Source: Pisaster brevispinus
Taxonomy: Eukaryota > Echinodermata > Asteroidea > Forcipulatida > Asteriidae
DNA: 64,000 nt
Assembly (NCBI GenBank): GCA_023634235.1
Contig: JAMKCF010000014.1
Span: 3,237,501-3,301,500 of the forward strand
Reading direction: 5' to 3'
The notes below the pieces were generated by a model. The model saw only the letters and a program-made list of their open reading frames with translations. It did no database searches and had not been told where the DNA came from. How positions within the stretch are numbered: position 1 is the stretch's first letter; each line of letters starts with the position of its first letter. A program made the translations under genes and the position numbers. This document shows, in pieces, positions 1 to 13,557 of this stretch.

Positions 1-1224
1 TAATTGTAAAAGTACCATATCCCGTACTAGTATTTCCCTATTCGTGTCTGTGTGTGTAGTGCGGTGCGTGTATTTAACGCTGGTGAGTGTTATAATGAAT
101 AATTTATTTATAATTAGCCATACCTATTTCTATGACGTTGCCATATTATGGTAATTTCAACCCAGCGCCTTATGATACAGCGCTTACCGGATTAGCTAGG
201 CCCAACTAAGGGTAAGAGAAGGAGTAGGAGTCTGAGTTGAGGTCAAGTATGTGGTAAGATAAGGAACTCTATTATAGTGTGTGTCAATATCTTTTAGGAA
301 TTAATAGGAATAGGAGACATCATTTGAAAGTGTTGGGGTAAATAAAAAAGCCCATGAAAAAGCATAAGGACAATTGGAAAATTGTAGACTACTGGGTTAC
401 TGTGAGACTTGCTCTCCCCCAAGAACGGCAGGCCTATTAATAGTATTATACAGTATTAGTATACTTGTGAAGGCATACCAGTCATGGTTCTATTGCCGTA
501 ACTGTGGCTTCTCCTTAGAGTCAGGGTATTCTCCAACTACCGGTTGATTGTGTTGTCATTGGTGGAATGATACATCACTCAATAGTGTAGCATGTTTGGG
601 GTTTTATTGACAGAATGCCCCCAACATACATGAAATAACAAATATGTCAAAGTTTTTGCTTAATTGGTTATCAGACTCGTGACCAAATATTGCAAAACCT
701 CCTTATGGTTTTGATGGTTTTACTTTTAGAACATAAAATTTTCTCCTCTCTGAAATAATCGTGTCACTTATTTTTTTAAACTATGGAGTTTCAGTCATAC
801 ATATTTCAAGGGAAGATTTCTACCATGATGTTTATGTTACCATGTACATGTAAGTTATGTGGGATTGTGTGAAGATTGAGTTTTTGGGGGGTTGTCGAAT
901 GTTGAGCTGGGGCTATAATGCTGGCAATGCAATACAATAGGAGCAACTGAAATTTTCACTTGACTTTGACTTGAGTCCTTCACACCATCATGGGGATGTC
1001 TAATGGCTTTTGTTGCATGACTGCTTGCTGTGACAGTGTGGTAGATTCAATGAGAGATCCAACGCTGTTGGATACACAGTCTGCTTCACACACTCTAAAT
1101 TTTTGGCGGGTTTCCCCGTGGTCTGACACCATGATTAAGAAGACTAAGAACTTACATGGGTATTCTTCTGAGGGGATGATCCTGTTGTTGTGGGCAAAGT
1201 AGCACAGATGCTTTATTTCTTTTT
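1..1224. other. Gene-free flank
   Basis: I see no exon, RNA gene or clear repeat here. The sequence is AT-rich, has many stops in every frame, and its longest open frames (around 990-1327) lack similarity or splice context. It could contain the 5' end of the Helentron that follows, but no terminus could be fixed. Confidence 0.5.
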
Positions 1225-1884
1225 GGCGAGCTGCGAAGCAGAGTGAGCCTATGTACTGACAATTTCCGTCCGTCTGTCCGTTTGTCGGGCCGGCCGTCCG
1301 TCCGTCTGTTCGTCCGTCCGTCCGCATTTAGTAAATGTTAAAGTTTTTGCTTCAAGCTTCAACATTTTTATGTTTTGAGTTGTTTTATGGATTCTAAAAG
1401 CCTTAAGTGAACTATTATACAATGACAGCCATGTATTGTGTTTCTCAACAAATGTTTTACAGAAATGTTTTCAGAATTTAAAAAGAAATGTTGAAGTTTG
1501 TTTTACCATGTGAACATTGTGCCCTCGGGACTTTATAAAAAACTTAAGACTAAACATTGGATGATTTAGAACTAAATTTGAACAACAACACAACAGACCT
1601 GCAGAAATTGTTTGAAACAAAACCAAACTCTATGTCACTGGTTTCAGTTGAATGAGCTAAAACAATGAACAATTTAAATGGTCATAACTCCTTATTGCAA
1701 TGATACTGACTTGAAACTTGAATCAAATATTGCTTCTTACATGTAGATTCATATGAAAAGTAAAAACTCAAATAGTTTATCAATGGTTCCAGTTGAATGA
1801 GTTAAAACAATGAAAACCATAAATGGTTACAACTCCTTATTGCAATTAGTCATTGGTCTTCTATCTGGCGATTAGCAGCTCGCC
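1225..1884. mobile_element. Non-autonomous DNA element with GGCGAGCTGC inverted ends
   Basis: The segment begins GGCGAGCTGC and ends with the exact reverse complement GCAGCTCGCC, a 10-bp terminal inverted repeat around about 660 bp of non-coding DNA. Just inside the left end is a CCGT-rich microsatellite (about 1267-1325). The right half holds two diverged copies of a segment containing AGTTGAATGAG and AACTCCTTATTGCAAT (about 1645-1705 and 1785-1850). No transposase is present, so it would depend on one made elsewhere. No convincing target-site duplication was seen. Confidence 0.6.
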
Positions 1885-3426
1885 ATGGCAGCTTCACTGT
1901 TCTAGTTTTCTTTTTTGTCTTGTTTTATTTCTTGTCGTTTTTTTCAGTGATAGATTCTTTAAGTCATAGTGCTGAAATTTAATAGTGTTCACATTTATGC
2001 CTTTTGATGTTGGTTGTGTCGTGTAGGTTAGTGGTGTATACTCGTCACGTACATGTAAGCAGAACCTGCTAACGTCATGACAGACGTTCCACGGCTTCAT
2101 GGCTGAAGCGTCTCTCAGATTAGATTTATGGCTGAAAAATTAGATCTGTCTGTATAAAAAAGCAACATTACTTCAAAGGGTGTTGTTTCTCACAATGTTT
2201 TATGTTATCAAGAGCTGTGCAGTACTAAGGAATACTACAGTGCCGTGGTCTTTAGCGAGTACATTTTTTATGGTCATTAACTCTTGCAGTAGTTAACCCA
2301 AAGTATATCCTATCTTTAAATGCAGATTATTACCTTTTGCATTTTATAAAAGTTTTTGGATCCTGTTGATCTTTTTTGATTAAAGGGAAATAATTATAGA
2401 AATTAAGGCTGTGATTGATAAAATGGTTTGATTCCCATTTTGTGAATACGAAGTCAGAATGATGATAACATTCCCTGTGAATAAATTGTATGTCTTAAAT
2501 AGATTAAGTCCTTATGTTCAGTCCCTATTTGTCAAATTAAAGTTTGATTAATGCAGCATGGTGCTGCAAGTGTACTTTGTGTCTTTTTGTTAGATTATTT
2601 TCTGTACACAATGATTTTTTATTTATAAACGTAAAATCATACATTGTTCAAAGTTTCTCTTTTGACCGAGTCCTTGTGCTTTTTTAATAGGCATTGTACC
2701 ACAGCTTGATACTTTTCATGATTTTATGATTTGTACGGAAGCTTCCTAATGCTAATGAAATAATATTTTAGAAGGGCTAATTTTCTTCTAAACTTCAACT
2801 AAATTCAAGTCAACTTGTGAATACTTTGGATAGTAAGATAGCACATATGTGGTGTGCAAGCCAACGAATATGTAGAGAAATTTTATGCTTGTGAATTTGT
2901 ATACTACTTCAACATCAGCTATTAAGAAATTTCTATTGATTAGACTTCTATGTCACAAGAACTATTTATTTTAATTCAACGTTTCAATATTTAAAATGAA
3001 TGTTGTCACACTTATATGGTAGATGACTACTACTGTGTATCTTTCATACTGTTTAATTTTTTAATGTAGCATTAATCGTACCTTGTGTAGAATTAGCTAG
3101 AAATAAGTAGTAATACTGTTGTTAGTTGTGAAAATAAAGAGGTAACTTAAATCAAGAACTATTGTTTATAAGACAACTTGTTCTCTCTCTGTGTGTAAGA
3201 GCTAACCTATATGTGCACGAGACAGTCTGTGTTTGAGTTGACCTGAACCCAATTTAATGTCCTTGGTTTCTGTATGGAAAGAAGCTGTGTTTACAGAAGC
3301 AGGGAAAATCCATGCTTTTTGTTAAGTATACTTCATAGGTATGTAGGGAATGTTTTGCTTGTGTGTGCATACTTCATGTTATACTAGGCATTAGTTGCTT
3401 ACAGAGCCAGTGTAGAAATTTGATGT
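1885..3426. other. AT-rich region upstream of the Helentron ORF
   Basis: No host exon is recognisable. A short stretch around 2150-2230 (ending with TTTCTCACAATGTTTTATG) looks like a fragment of a dispersed repeat. The 5' end and promoter of the transposon should lie here if the element is complete, but no terminal motif could be identified. In the frame of the large ORF a TGA stop lies at 3421-3423. Confidence 0.4.
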
Positions 3427-3444
3427 TTGTTTTTAAAGCACAGA

Positions 3445-6400
3445 ATGGTAATGAATGAAACTGTCACCAACATTGACAACAGTTTTTCTCTTCCACAGAA
3501 AATGCCAAACCAGAGAACAAGAGCCAAGGCCAAGGCCAAGAGAGATGCAATGAGGCGCCTGCGGGCCAGCCAGAAGGATGATCCACCATGTATGTCTTCC
3601 TTGTCTGTTGATGTGTCGTCTCATATCAACCACCCTCCCTCAACCATCACCACACCTCACTCCTCCCCTTCTATGTTTTCCCCTGTTACCCCTCCATTGG
3701 ACATTTCACCTCCTTCTCAAATTGCCTTGGGGTTGGCACCTCCCCAAGGCAATGGGTTAAAGCCAAAAGGTGTACAGAGACAACATTTCACCAACCCTCT
3801 TCCAACAACCTCCTCATTTCATTCCTCTGTTTCTATGTGCTCCCCTGTTACCCCTCCATCTGACATTTCACCTCCTTCACAAATTGTCTTGGGGTTGGCA
3901 CCTCCCCAAGGCAATGGGTTAAAGCCAAAAGATGCACAGAGACAGAAAGAGCATTTCACCCACCCTCTCCCAACAACCACCTCATTTCATCCCTCTGTTT
4001 ATGTGTGTTCCCCTGTGACTCCTCCAGAGATATACATTCCACCTCCTTCACGAATTGCCTTGGGGTTGGCACCTCCCCAAGGTGATGGTATAAATCAAAG
4101 AAAAGATGCACTGAGTTCTCAAATTAAAGCACAACAAATAAAGCCTGAAAGTAAACCTCAAAATATGAAACCTGAAAGTAAAGCTCAAAGAAAGACTGAC
4201 AGTAAATGTCAAATATTAAATTCTGAAGGTGAATCTGAACTGAAGTGTCACAGTCAGCGTGATGTAGAGCTTGGTGTTGAACTTGGAGAATGCACAAAGG
4301 TGAGATGTGAAAGTATAACTGAGAGCAATCCTGTATCTTTGGACAAAGGTGTTGAAGAAGTCAATACAGACAGAATATTTGACGCAAAGTGTGGAGGTAA
4401 AGCTGAAATTGGTCCACTAAGTACTGATGAAGTCCAGGTAAAAGCTAATGAGGTACATGTAATTTGTCAAACGAGTAAAGGTAACGGGTGTCAAGGTAAT
4501 TTTGGAGCAATACCTGAAACGGTGAAAGATCAAAGATGTGTTTCTCTTGAAGGTCGATGCAAAGAAAACTCGCAAAGTCAAGAAGCACAAATTAATCTCC
4601 AAGCTACAGTTCATGAACAGACAAGTTGTTGGCTGTGTGAAAATGCCTGCAAGACTCTAGAAAGGAAAGAACAATGTGGTAAATGTAGGATATGGTATCA
4701 TATTGATTGCATGGGTTTTTCCCAAGATGTTTGTAGTGCTCTAACAGAATCAAGACTAATGTGGATATGTCGTAAATGTGGTTTTTCCAATTATACTGAT
4801 TGTTTGTTTCATGAATTTGGCATTGCAGAAGATGATAATGAATTTGATCCGATATCTGAGGGTGATCACGAAGAAGATGAAATTGAGGAAGAGCAGAGTG
4901 GAGTACAAGAAGTTGGTAAGCATGTTGGAATATCCAACGTTGAGAGAAGACGAAGGAGTATGAACAGGAAACATGTGAAAAAGGGCAAACTGAACGAAAG
5001 TGTCTTGAGCGTTGGTAAAGAAAGTAGACATTATCAATTACAAAGTCGCAAAAGATCTGGTGTATTTTGTGTTGATAGCAGCGATAGTAAGAGAAGTAGA
5101 AAAGAAGCTAGAAATTTGAAAGTTAAGTCTGAAAATGAAATCAGCAGGATGAAAAATGGCAGTACGTATTTTGGATCCTGCTCAATGAAATGTAAAAAGA
5201 ATCATAACGGGGCAACTAAACATGAAATAAGTGAGGCAGGAAAGCAGAGTACGTGTGTGGAACCTGTTAAGGTTATTAACCCAGTTGAATTAGATGGAAG
5301 AGTAATTGCGCAGGGTAGTTTTCATCAAGGTAATAGAAGATTTGGTGATAATTCTGGAAAGCAGTGTGTTGCCAACTGCCTTGCATCAATGATGTTTAGC
5401 AAGAAGAAGAATGTCAGAAATTGGAAATGTAGTGATATGGACAGTATTCTGATAACTGGAAATGAATTGTATGGATTCTTGCAAGACAGCACAACAATTA
5501 ACAATAACTACTTATTGATTCAAGAATTACCAACTGAGTTAGATGTTTTTGATGCACACTACAGTATGAAGTATCATGAGCCTGTATCAGGAACCTTCAA
5601 TGAAACTGCTCGTCACTTAGAAGAATTTAATATGAAATCATTGAAAGCTGCATTAGAACAAGATGCTCAGAAATACTATGCCTGTTTTATAAGCTTCAAT
5701 GGAAACACATTTAGTGTTATTGCTCAAGATGGTATGTACTTTGTGTTTGATTCCCATTCCAGAAGTATCCATGGCTGTATGGTTCAAGATGGAACAAGTG
5801 TTGTGATGAGAGCAAGATCATGGCAGGAAGTGTACAGGTATTGTACTAAGTTAGCTCAATCCATGAATCTGTCTGACAATGAGCAGTATGAATTAACTGG
5901 TCTATCCCTCTGTGTCAATGGTGAGGCTGTAACATGTACATGTACAGATGATAACCGTTCAAGTGTTCAACAGGGCATAGTAGAAACCATGGAGTTGTGT
6001 TTTAATTTGGAGGACTGTGACTTGTTTGGTGTATCAGTAGAAGATGACGCAAATACTGGGAAAGATGTACATATTGGTACTCAAAAAGCAGAGTCTGTTG
6101 ATGAGTATTGTAATGTTGAAGATGATGTTGATAAGTCAAGTAATCAGATTAGAAGAGATGATCATTGTAGTGACAGTGCACACAGTGATCCCAGTGATGA
6201 AGTGGAAATAGTTGAAGTAACTGGACCAGGTCTTATGAAATTCTCTCCATTAAATTTTGATGCAAAGGTCGCTATTTGTAATGCATATCATTTTGAAGTA
6301 TCACACTTGAACTACAACACAGTTAATGTACAGTGTCAAGCCATGGGTAAACCCAAATCTGTAAGACATATAAGTGGTGATGGTAATTGTTTCTTCAGAG

Positions 6401-9400
6401 CTGTTTCATTTGCCATGTCAGGAACTGAAGATAATCATGTACAATTGAGAGTTGCTTGTATCAATCATCTGTTGAGGAATGCTGATAAATTGACATGTTT
6501 TCTGCGAGATGGATTTGTAGATGTTGAGGATTACGTAATGAGACAAAGAATGTTTGATAGTGGTACATGGGCAACAGAAATTGAAATCATGGCAATGACA
6601 CACATGCTTTGTATTGACATATATACATTTGATGAAGTATGCAAGTGGTACAAATTCTCTGCAAAGAATGTTGAGGGAAGTGCTGACACAACTAATATGG
6701 GAATTTATCTGAATCACAAACACAGAGTGCACTATGATGTTGTCACATCAGTGTATGAATTGCCACAGCAAGAAAGTGACATTGATGAGGAACAGGGAGG
6801 CTGTTGTAAGACATTTGATGCCTGTCTTGAGTTCACTAGACAGAGTGATGACAAACAATCTAAACAGTGTGAGACACAAATAAAAGATACGTGTAATAGT
6901 GATCAGACAACAGGAAGGAAAGAATCCGTGAAAAAATGTACTCGAAAGAAAAGAAAACGTGTAAGTGATGTGAAGTACAGAAAGTTAATGAGAGAACGGA
7001 TGAGAGAAAAACGCAGAGGAACATGTACTAGTGAAAGTGAAAGTGATCTGACTAAAGGACAAAAAAGGAAACATGAGATTCATAAATACAAGAATGATGT
7101 TGAGTTTAGAGAGACAAAGAAAGCAAAGTACAGGGAGTATAAAAAGATGAAATACAAATATGATGAGAAATACAGAGAAAAAGTCATTGGGTCAGTGAAA
7201 GTTGAAAATAAAGCAAAATATCATTTAAGTGAGAAACACAGGGCCATGAAAATTGGTCAAAGTCAAAGAAAGTACAAGACTAATTTAAAGTTTCAAGAAG
7301 AAGTAAAAAATTCAAGTAAAATGAAGTATATAGAAAATGAAGATTTCAGGAATAAAGTGAAGAATGCAAGCAAAGTGAAGTATCAAGAAAATGAAGAATT
7401 TAGGAGTGATGTAAAAAATGCAAGCAAAGTGAAGTATCAAGAAAATGAAGAATTTAGGAGTGATGTAAAAAATGCAAGCAAAGTGAAGTATCAAGAAAAT
7501 GAAGAATTTAGGAGTGATGTAAAAAAAGCAAGCAAAGTGAAGTATCAAGAAAATGAAGAATTTAGGAGTGATGTAAAAAATGCAAGCAAAGTGAAGTATC
7601 AAGAAAATGAAGAATTTAGGAGTGATGTAAAAAATGCAAGCAAAGTGAAGTATCAAGAAAATGAAGAATTTAGTAGTGATGTAAAAAATGCAAGCAAAGT
7701 GAAGTATCAAGAAAATGAAGAATTTAGGAGTGATGTAAAAAATGCAAGCAAAGTGAAGTATCAAGAAAATGAAGAATTTAGGAGTGATGTAAAAAATGCA
7801 AGCAAAGTGAAGTATCAAGAAAATGAAGAATTTAGGAGTGATGTAAAAAATGCAAGCAAAGTGAAGTATCAAGAAAATGAAGAATTTAGGAGTGATGTAA
7901 AAAATGCAAGCAAAGTGAAGTATCAAGAAAATGATGAGTTCAGGTCTGGTGTGAAGGATGCAAGCAAATTGAAGTATCGGGAAAATTATGAATTCAGATC
8001 TTGTGTAAAGAATGCAAGTAAAGTAAAATATCACCAAAATGAGACTTTTAGGAATAAAGTTATTGATGAAATCAAATTGAAATATCGTCATAACCCACAG
8101 TACAAGAAAACAACGATTGAGAGAACTGCTTACAAATACAATGTTGATGTTTTTTATAGAAATAAAGTGAAGAATGCTTCAACATCCAAGTATGAGAGAA
8201 ATGAAGAATTCAGGAAGAATGTTAAAAGAAAGAGTAAGAGTCGATCAATGCTTAAGAAAGTGAAGAAACAAGATATGAAGCATGTGATATCTGAGTTTAA
8301 CAAGGAAATATTGAATGGACCAGAGTACGTTTGTGCTGTGTGCTTGAGACTGTTGTTTCGTAAGCAAGTCGTCAAATGTAACACGGATAAATATGAGAAT
8401 ATTGATTGTATTAGTAAAAAGTACCTACACAGTTGTGATCATAATTGTAGACTACAATGTACTGTACGTGAGTCAAGTAGGTCTTGTCTGTGGATATGTC
8501 ATACATGTCATCGCAAGTTATTGAATGGTAAGATACCAGCTGAAACTTCTTGTAATAATTTGCAGCTGCCAGACATTCCTGAAGAGTTAGCATGTTTGAA
8601 CAAGTTAGAAGAGCATCTAATTGCCCTAAATGTACCATTTGTAAAGTTAATGGCATTACCTAAAGGTGGACAGCATGGTGTACATGGACCTGTAGTATGT
8701 GTACCATCAGATGTGTCTGAAACAGTGAAATCCTTACCAAGACCTCAAAATGTTGATCAGATAATACGTGTTAAGCTCAAGCGGAAATTGTCTTATAAAG
8801 GTTACTACCAGTATCAATTTGTGAATAAGGAACATATACAAACTGCTTTACAGTACCTTAAACAAAATAACAAATGGTACCATGATATTGAAATAGATAC
8901 AGACTGGAGTAATGACTTGTCAGAGAATGTGGAAGAGGAAGATAATGGAAGTGAGGTCACAGAGAATGTTGAAGACAATACTGAAGATGTCAATGCTAAT
9001 GAGGTAGAAACAGATGAAGAACGTTTGAGAGGAATACCTTTGGATACTTGCCTACAGGCTGCAAATATTGGACAAGAAGTTTTGGATCAGTATTTTGATG
9101 ATGTGTATTGTGTAGCACCATGTGAAGGAAATAATCCAATCAGAGTGCTTATGGAACCATCTAATGAGTGTAAATGTTTTCCAGTATTGTTCCCTAAAGG
9201 TGGGCCAGTATTCAGTGATAAACGTAATGTGGACATAACACTTTGTAGATATTTTAACAACAGACTGATGAATGTAGATAACAGATTTGCAAAGAGTACA
9301 CAGTACATCTTTTATGCTCAATATCTAACTGAATTAAAGCAAGTAATTTCGAGTGTCTCTATTGCAGTAAGAAAAGGCTCAGGTAAAACAAATGATGGTC

Positions 9401-10697
9401 AGAAAGTCACTGCTAGAATGCTGAATGACAAAAACAAGTTGAAAGACATGCTGAGATCAGACCAGGGATACAAGTTCTTAAAACCCATCAGAGGAACTCC
9501 ACCTTATTGGCAATCATGTCAGAAGAATATTTTAGCAATGGTTAGACAGCTTGGCATACCTACATGGTTTTGTTCATTTTCTGCAGCTGATATGAGATGG
9601 CCTGAATTAATCAATACACTACTCAGACAACAAGGTGACTCAAGGAGTATTGATGAATTGGATTGGAATGATAAATGTCTGTTATTGAGGAGTAACCCTG
9701 TAACTGTTGCGAGAATGTTTGATAAACGATTTCATACATTTTTGAAAGATGTGATAATGTCAAAAGCAGCACCGATTGGGAAAGTGAAAGACTATTTTTA
9801 TCGAGTAGAATTCCAGCAAAGAGGCTCTCCTCATACTCACTGCCTGTTTTGGATTGAAGACGCACCTAAATTGAGTACAGGAAGTGATGATGAAGTGGCA
9901 GAGTTTGTTGATAAGTATGTGAGTTGTGCTTTGCCATCAAAGCAAGAAGATGAAGAGTTGAATGAGATTGTAAGCAGTGTACAGCAACATAGTAAGAGAC
10001 ATTCTAAGTCATGTAAGAAGAAAGGAACACAGTGTAGATTCAATTTTCCAAGGCCACCATCAATGAGAACATTTATTGCCAATCCAGAACCAATAGACAT
10101 GGATAATCCTGAGGATAACTGTGATGATACATTAAGTGAAGACGATGCTAAGGAATTGTTGAAATCAGTGTGGAGTGCTGTTAATGATGAGAAAAATCAA
10201 CACATGACAACTAATGAACTGTTCACAACAATTGGTATAACACAGGACGATTTTGAGGAAGCTAACGATGTGCTGACTAAAAAAGTGAATATTGTGTTGA
10301 AAAGAGAACCCCAAGATGCCTGGGTTAATCATTACAATCCTGAATTGTTAAGATGCTGGAATGCCAATATGGATATTCAGTACATCACCGATGTATATGC
10401 ATGTGTATGTTATGTTATCAGTTACATGAGCAAAGCAGAACGTGAGATGGGACAACTATTAAAGCATGCACAGAGTGAGGCTGAAGAAGGCAATGAAGAC
10501 GCCAAACAGAGTATGAAACAGATTGGTAGTGTTTATCTGCAAAATCGTGAAGTGTCAGCACAAGAAGCAGTCTATCGTTGTTGTTCATTGAGACTTCAAG
10601 AGTGTTCTAGAAAGGTTGAGTTTATACCATTAGGAGAGAATCCTGTTCGAATGAGCTTGCCGTTGAGTGTTATTCAGAACAAGTCACGCAATGGTGG

Positions 10698-10728
<31 letters not shown>

Positions 10729-13557
10729 GATGATGATGATAATGATGATGATAATGGTGACAGGAATGAAGACAGTGTGTGGATGATTAGCAGAATTGAT
10801 CGTTATAAAGCAAGGCCGGATATTGATACATTTGAATCAATGTGTCTAGCTACATTTTGCTCAGAGTACAGAGTGTTGTACAACAATTGTAAAGTACCTA
10901 GTAGTAAGAGACAAACACCAGTGTATGCATTGAAGAATGACTTGGGACATGTAATGAAACGCTCCAGAACTGATCCAGCTGTCATAAGATATCCAAGATT
11001 TTCAGTTACCAAATGTCCTGAGAAATATTATCAAAGTATTCTACAGCTATTTCTCCCATACCGTGTTGATGCACATTTGAGACCACCAAAATTTGAAACA
11101 TATTGTGACTTTTATGAGAATGGATTTGTCAATGTACTTGGAAGATTACAGTCAGTTAAAATTATCGTTGATAGTAACCGTTGCAGATTTGAAGTTGATC
11201 TTGAGTCACTTGAGAATGCAGAACTACATCTTGAGAACTTTGGTGTACAGGAAGATGCTTGGGCATTAATCAGTCCAGAAACTGAACAGGAAAGAGATGA
11301 ATGTGGAGAGCAATTGCAGCCTGTCATAGATGAAGGTGAAGATGAATTGAGTATTCCAGACTTGAAAGGTGATAAGAAAGAAGAGAGAGTCTGTGACATT
11401 GAAGCTCACTCATCCAGAGTAGCAAAGTCAGATGCATTAAATATGATGAGATCATTAAATGCCCAACAAAAACAGGTATTTTACAACATTCGACAATGGT
11501 GCATAGACAAGGCTAATGGTAAAAACCCTGACGCATTTCAAGTGTTTGTTACTGGTGGTGCAGGTACTGGAAAATCTCAGTTAGTAAAGTGTATTGATTA
11601 TGAAGCAACAAGAATACTGGGATCAATGATGAGAAACCCTGATGATGTATCTGTCATGCTAACTGCTCCTACAGGTGTGGCTGCATTTAATATCAACGGT
11701 GCTACAATTCACAATGCATTGTCTATACCAATAGATGTGAGACTACCATATCAACCACTTGGTGAAGAGAAGATCAGTACACTTCGTAGTAAGCTCAGTC
11801 AGCTGCAGATATTGATTATAGATGAAGTTTCAATGGTTGGTCAGAAATTACTGTATTACATCCACGGACGGTTAAGACAGATTAAGCAATCTAGGAATCA
11901 TAACCCTTTTGGCAATGTGAGCATTTTAGCTGTTGGAGATTTTTATCAGTTACCTCCAGTGAAAGCAAAACCTTTGTATGACAAGACTGCAACATGTGAT
12001 TTGTGGAATGACAATTTCAAGTTAGTTGAACTAAATGAAATAATGAGGCAAAAGGAAGATGCAAAGTTTGCAGAGATACTGAACAGACTAAGAGTGAGAA
12101 AGAAAGGTGAAGCCTTGCGGGATGATGATGTAACAATTTTGAAAGGACGTGAGACAGGTGAAGAATGGAATGAAGCTTGTCATATATTCCCATGTAATAA
12201 GCAAGTGGATAAACAAAATATGAAGATTCTGCATTCAAAGTGTTCTGATTGTGTGCTTATTGAAGCAAAGGACTACGAGACAGACTCACACAATGCTAAG
12301 GAAATCAGACAAGGAAAACAACTAAAGAAGTCTGGAAGCTTGCCACAGTCACTATTACTTGGTGTTGGTGCTAGAGTTATGCTAACTAAGAATATTGATG
12401 TATCCGATGGCCTTGTTAATGGAGTATTTGGTACTGTATCACAGTTACTAATGTCACAGAATAAATCTGATGAAGTAAAATGTATCTATGTTAAGTTTGA
12501 TAATGACAAGGTTGGAATGAAGTTGACGAAGAAATTTGCATCATCTTCAAATGAAGGCAATAGTGTACCAATTGAGATTCAGGAAGAATGTATTGGTAAA
12601 AAATGGGTACGTCATCAGTTTCCATTGAAGTTATGTTGGGCATGCACAGCTCATAAGGTACAAGGAATGACAACAGATAAAGCCGTAGTATGTCTTGATA
12701 AAACATTTACAGCAGGACAGGCGTATGTGAGTCTGAGTCGTGTTACATCACTGAATGGTCTTGTCATTGAAGGTTTTCATGAGAAATTCATATATTGTAA
12801 TGAAGCTGTTGCTGATTCTTTGAAGAATATGCCATCATTTACTGATAGACAAGGTATTGACTGTACAAACACACCTGCTATTCTAACCATCACTTTGCAT
12901 AACATCCAGGGTTTGAGAGCACATTATATGGACTTGAAATGCAACAGTGAAATGATGAAATCAGATGTCATTTGTCTGACAGAAGCCTGGACTGAAGATC
13001 AAGAGCAGTATGACTTCCACCTAGAGAATTTCAAAAGCTACCATCAGCCAAGATGTCTTTCCTATGATAAATCCACTCGGCTGTTTGAAACGTTACAACA
13101 ACAATGTCACGGTGGTGTAGCGGTATATAGTAGAAGAGACAAAGCAACCAGTAGACTCATAATGCCAGTACAGAACATTGAGTATATTGCATTTCAGATA
13201 ATTTCCAATGTGTCATTAACAGTTGTTGTTATCTATCGTCCAGTTTCATATGTGCTTCGGGAATTCATATCTAATATGAAAAACCTTGTAAATGAACTTC
13301 ACAAAGTATCCAACAGATGTATAATAATGGGAGACTTTAATGAAGATATCCTGAAAATCAACAGTACACAGTCTTCAAGTATTGTGAATATGATGAGAGA
13401 GCATGGTTATAAGCAGTGTGTTGTAAATGCCACTACTGAGAAGGGAACATTAATTGATCATGTTTATGTCAGAGGGATAGAATCAGTTCAGTGTGATGTC
13501 ATTCCTACTTATTATAGTTATCATGAGGCTGTAAATATTCAATGTGAGCAAGTATGA
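3445..13557 (+). CDS. Helentron-type Rep-helicase-endonuclease polyprotein
   Basis: This intronless frame encodes a rolling-circle transposase of the Helentron branch of Helitrons, which would nick, unwind and re-insert the element in the nucleus. Domains in order by nucleotide: basic/proline-rich N-terminus; PHD-like Cys/His finger (4627-4782, CWLC...CGKC...WYHIDC); C76-like cysteine-protease segment (about 5344-5900, GKQCVANC and FDSHSR); OTU protease (about 6370-6740, [10 protein letters not shown], later HYD); a Lys/Glu repeat region (about 7000-8250); a Cys cluster (about 8320-8560, CAVCLRLLF); Helitron-like N and HUH Rep (HTH at 9832, tyrosine pair YVISY at 10411); PIF1-like helicase (Walker A GGAGTGKS near 11554, Walker B IIDEVSMV near 11816, late motif LSRVTS); and an exonuclease-endonuclease-phosphatase domain (about 12880 to the end, [20 protein letters not shown]). 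The first ATG is 3445, giving 3370 residues. A start at 3502 (MPNQRTRAK) is possible, because a splice-acceptor-like TTCCACAG precedes it. No stop or frameshift interrupts the frame, which suggests a young copy. Confidence 0.9.
7369..7908 (+). repeat. Ten in-frame 54-bp repeats in the transposase ORF
   Basis: Ten units of 54 bp start every 54 bases from 7369, each encoding the 18-residue motif [18 protein letters not shown]. They are almost identical at the DNA level, including silent positions (single changes near 7527 and 7673). More diverged versions of the same motif ([20 protein letters not shown] and so on) flank them from about 7080 to 8230. The region is highly charged and probably helical; its role is unknown. 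Confidence 0.95.
10694..10757 (+). repeat. Coding GAT microsatellite (poly-Asp)
   Basis: A nearly pure GAT run with a few GGT and AAT codons encodes an acidic tract between the Rep and helicase parts of the transposase. It keeps frame and probably acts as a length-variable linker. Confidence 0.9.

Larger units (their letters stand above)
3445..13557 (+). mobile_element. Helentron (minimum extent)
   Basis: The span is only the coding core; neither terminus was found. Assignment to Helentron rather than a canonical Helitron rests on the endonuclease domain fused C-terminal to the helicase and on the OTU and zinc-cluster domains, features established for that group. Helentron copies often carry tandem repeats near their ends, so the 66-bp array starting 760 bp downstream might belong to the element, but nothing here proves it. 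Confidence 0.75.

Noticed and set aside
7312..8091. 259-codon minus-strand frame of repeated Phe/Ile-rich motif
   Set aside because: It is the shadow of the 54-bp repeats within the transposase coding strand.
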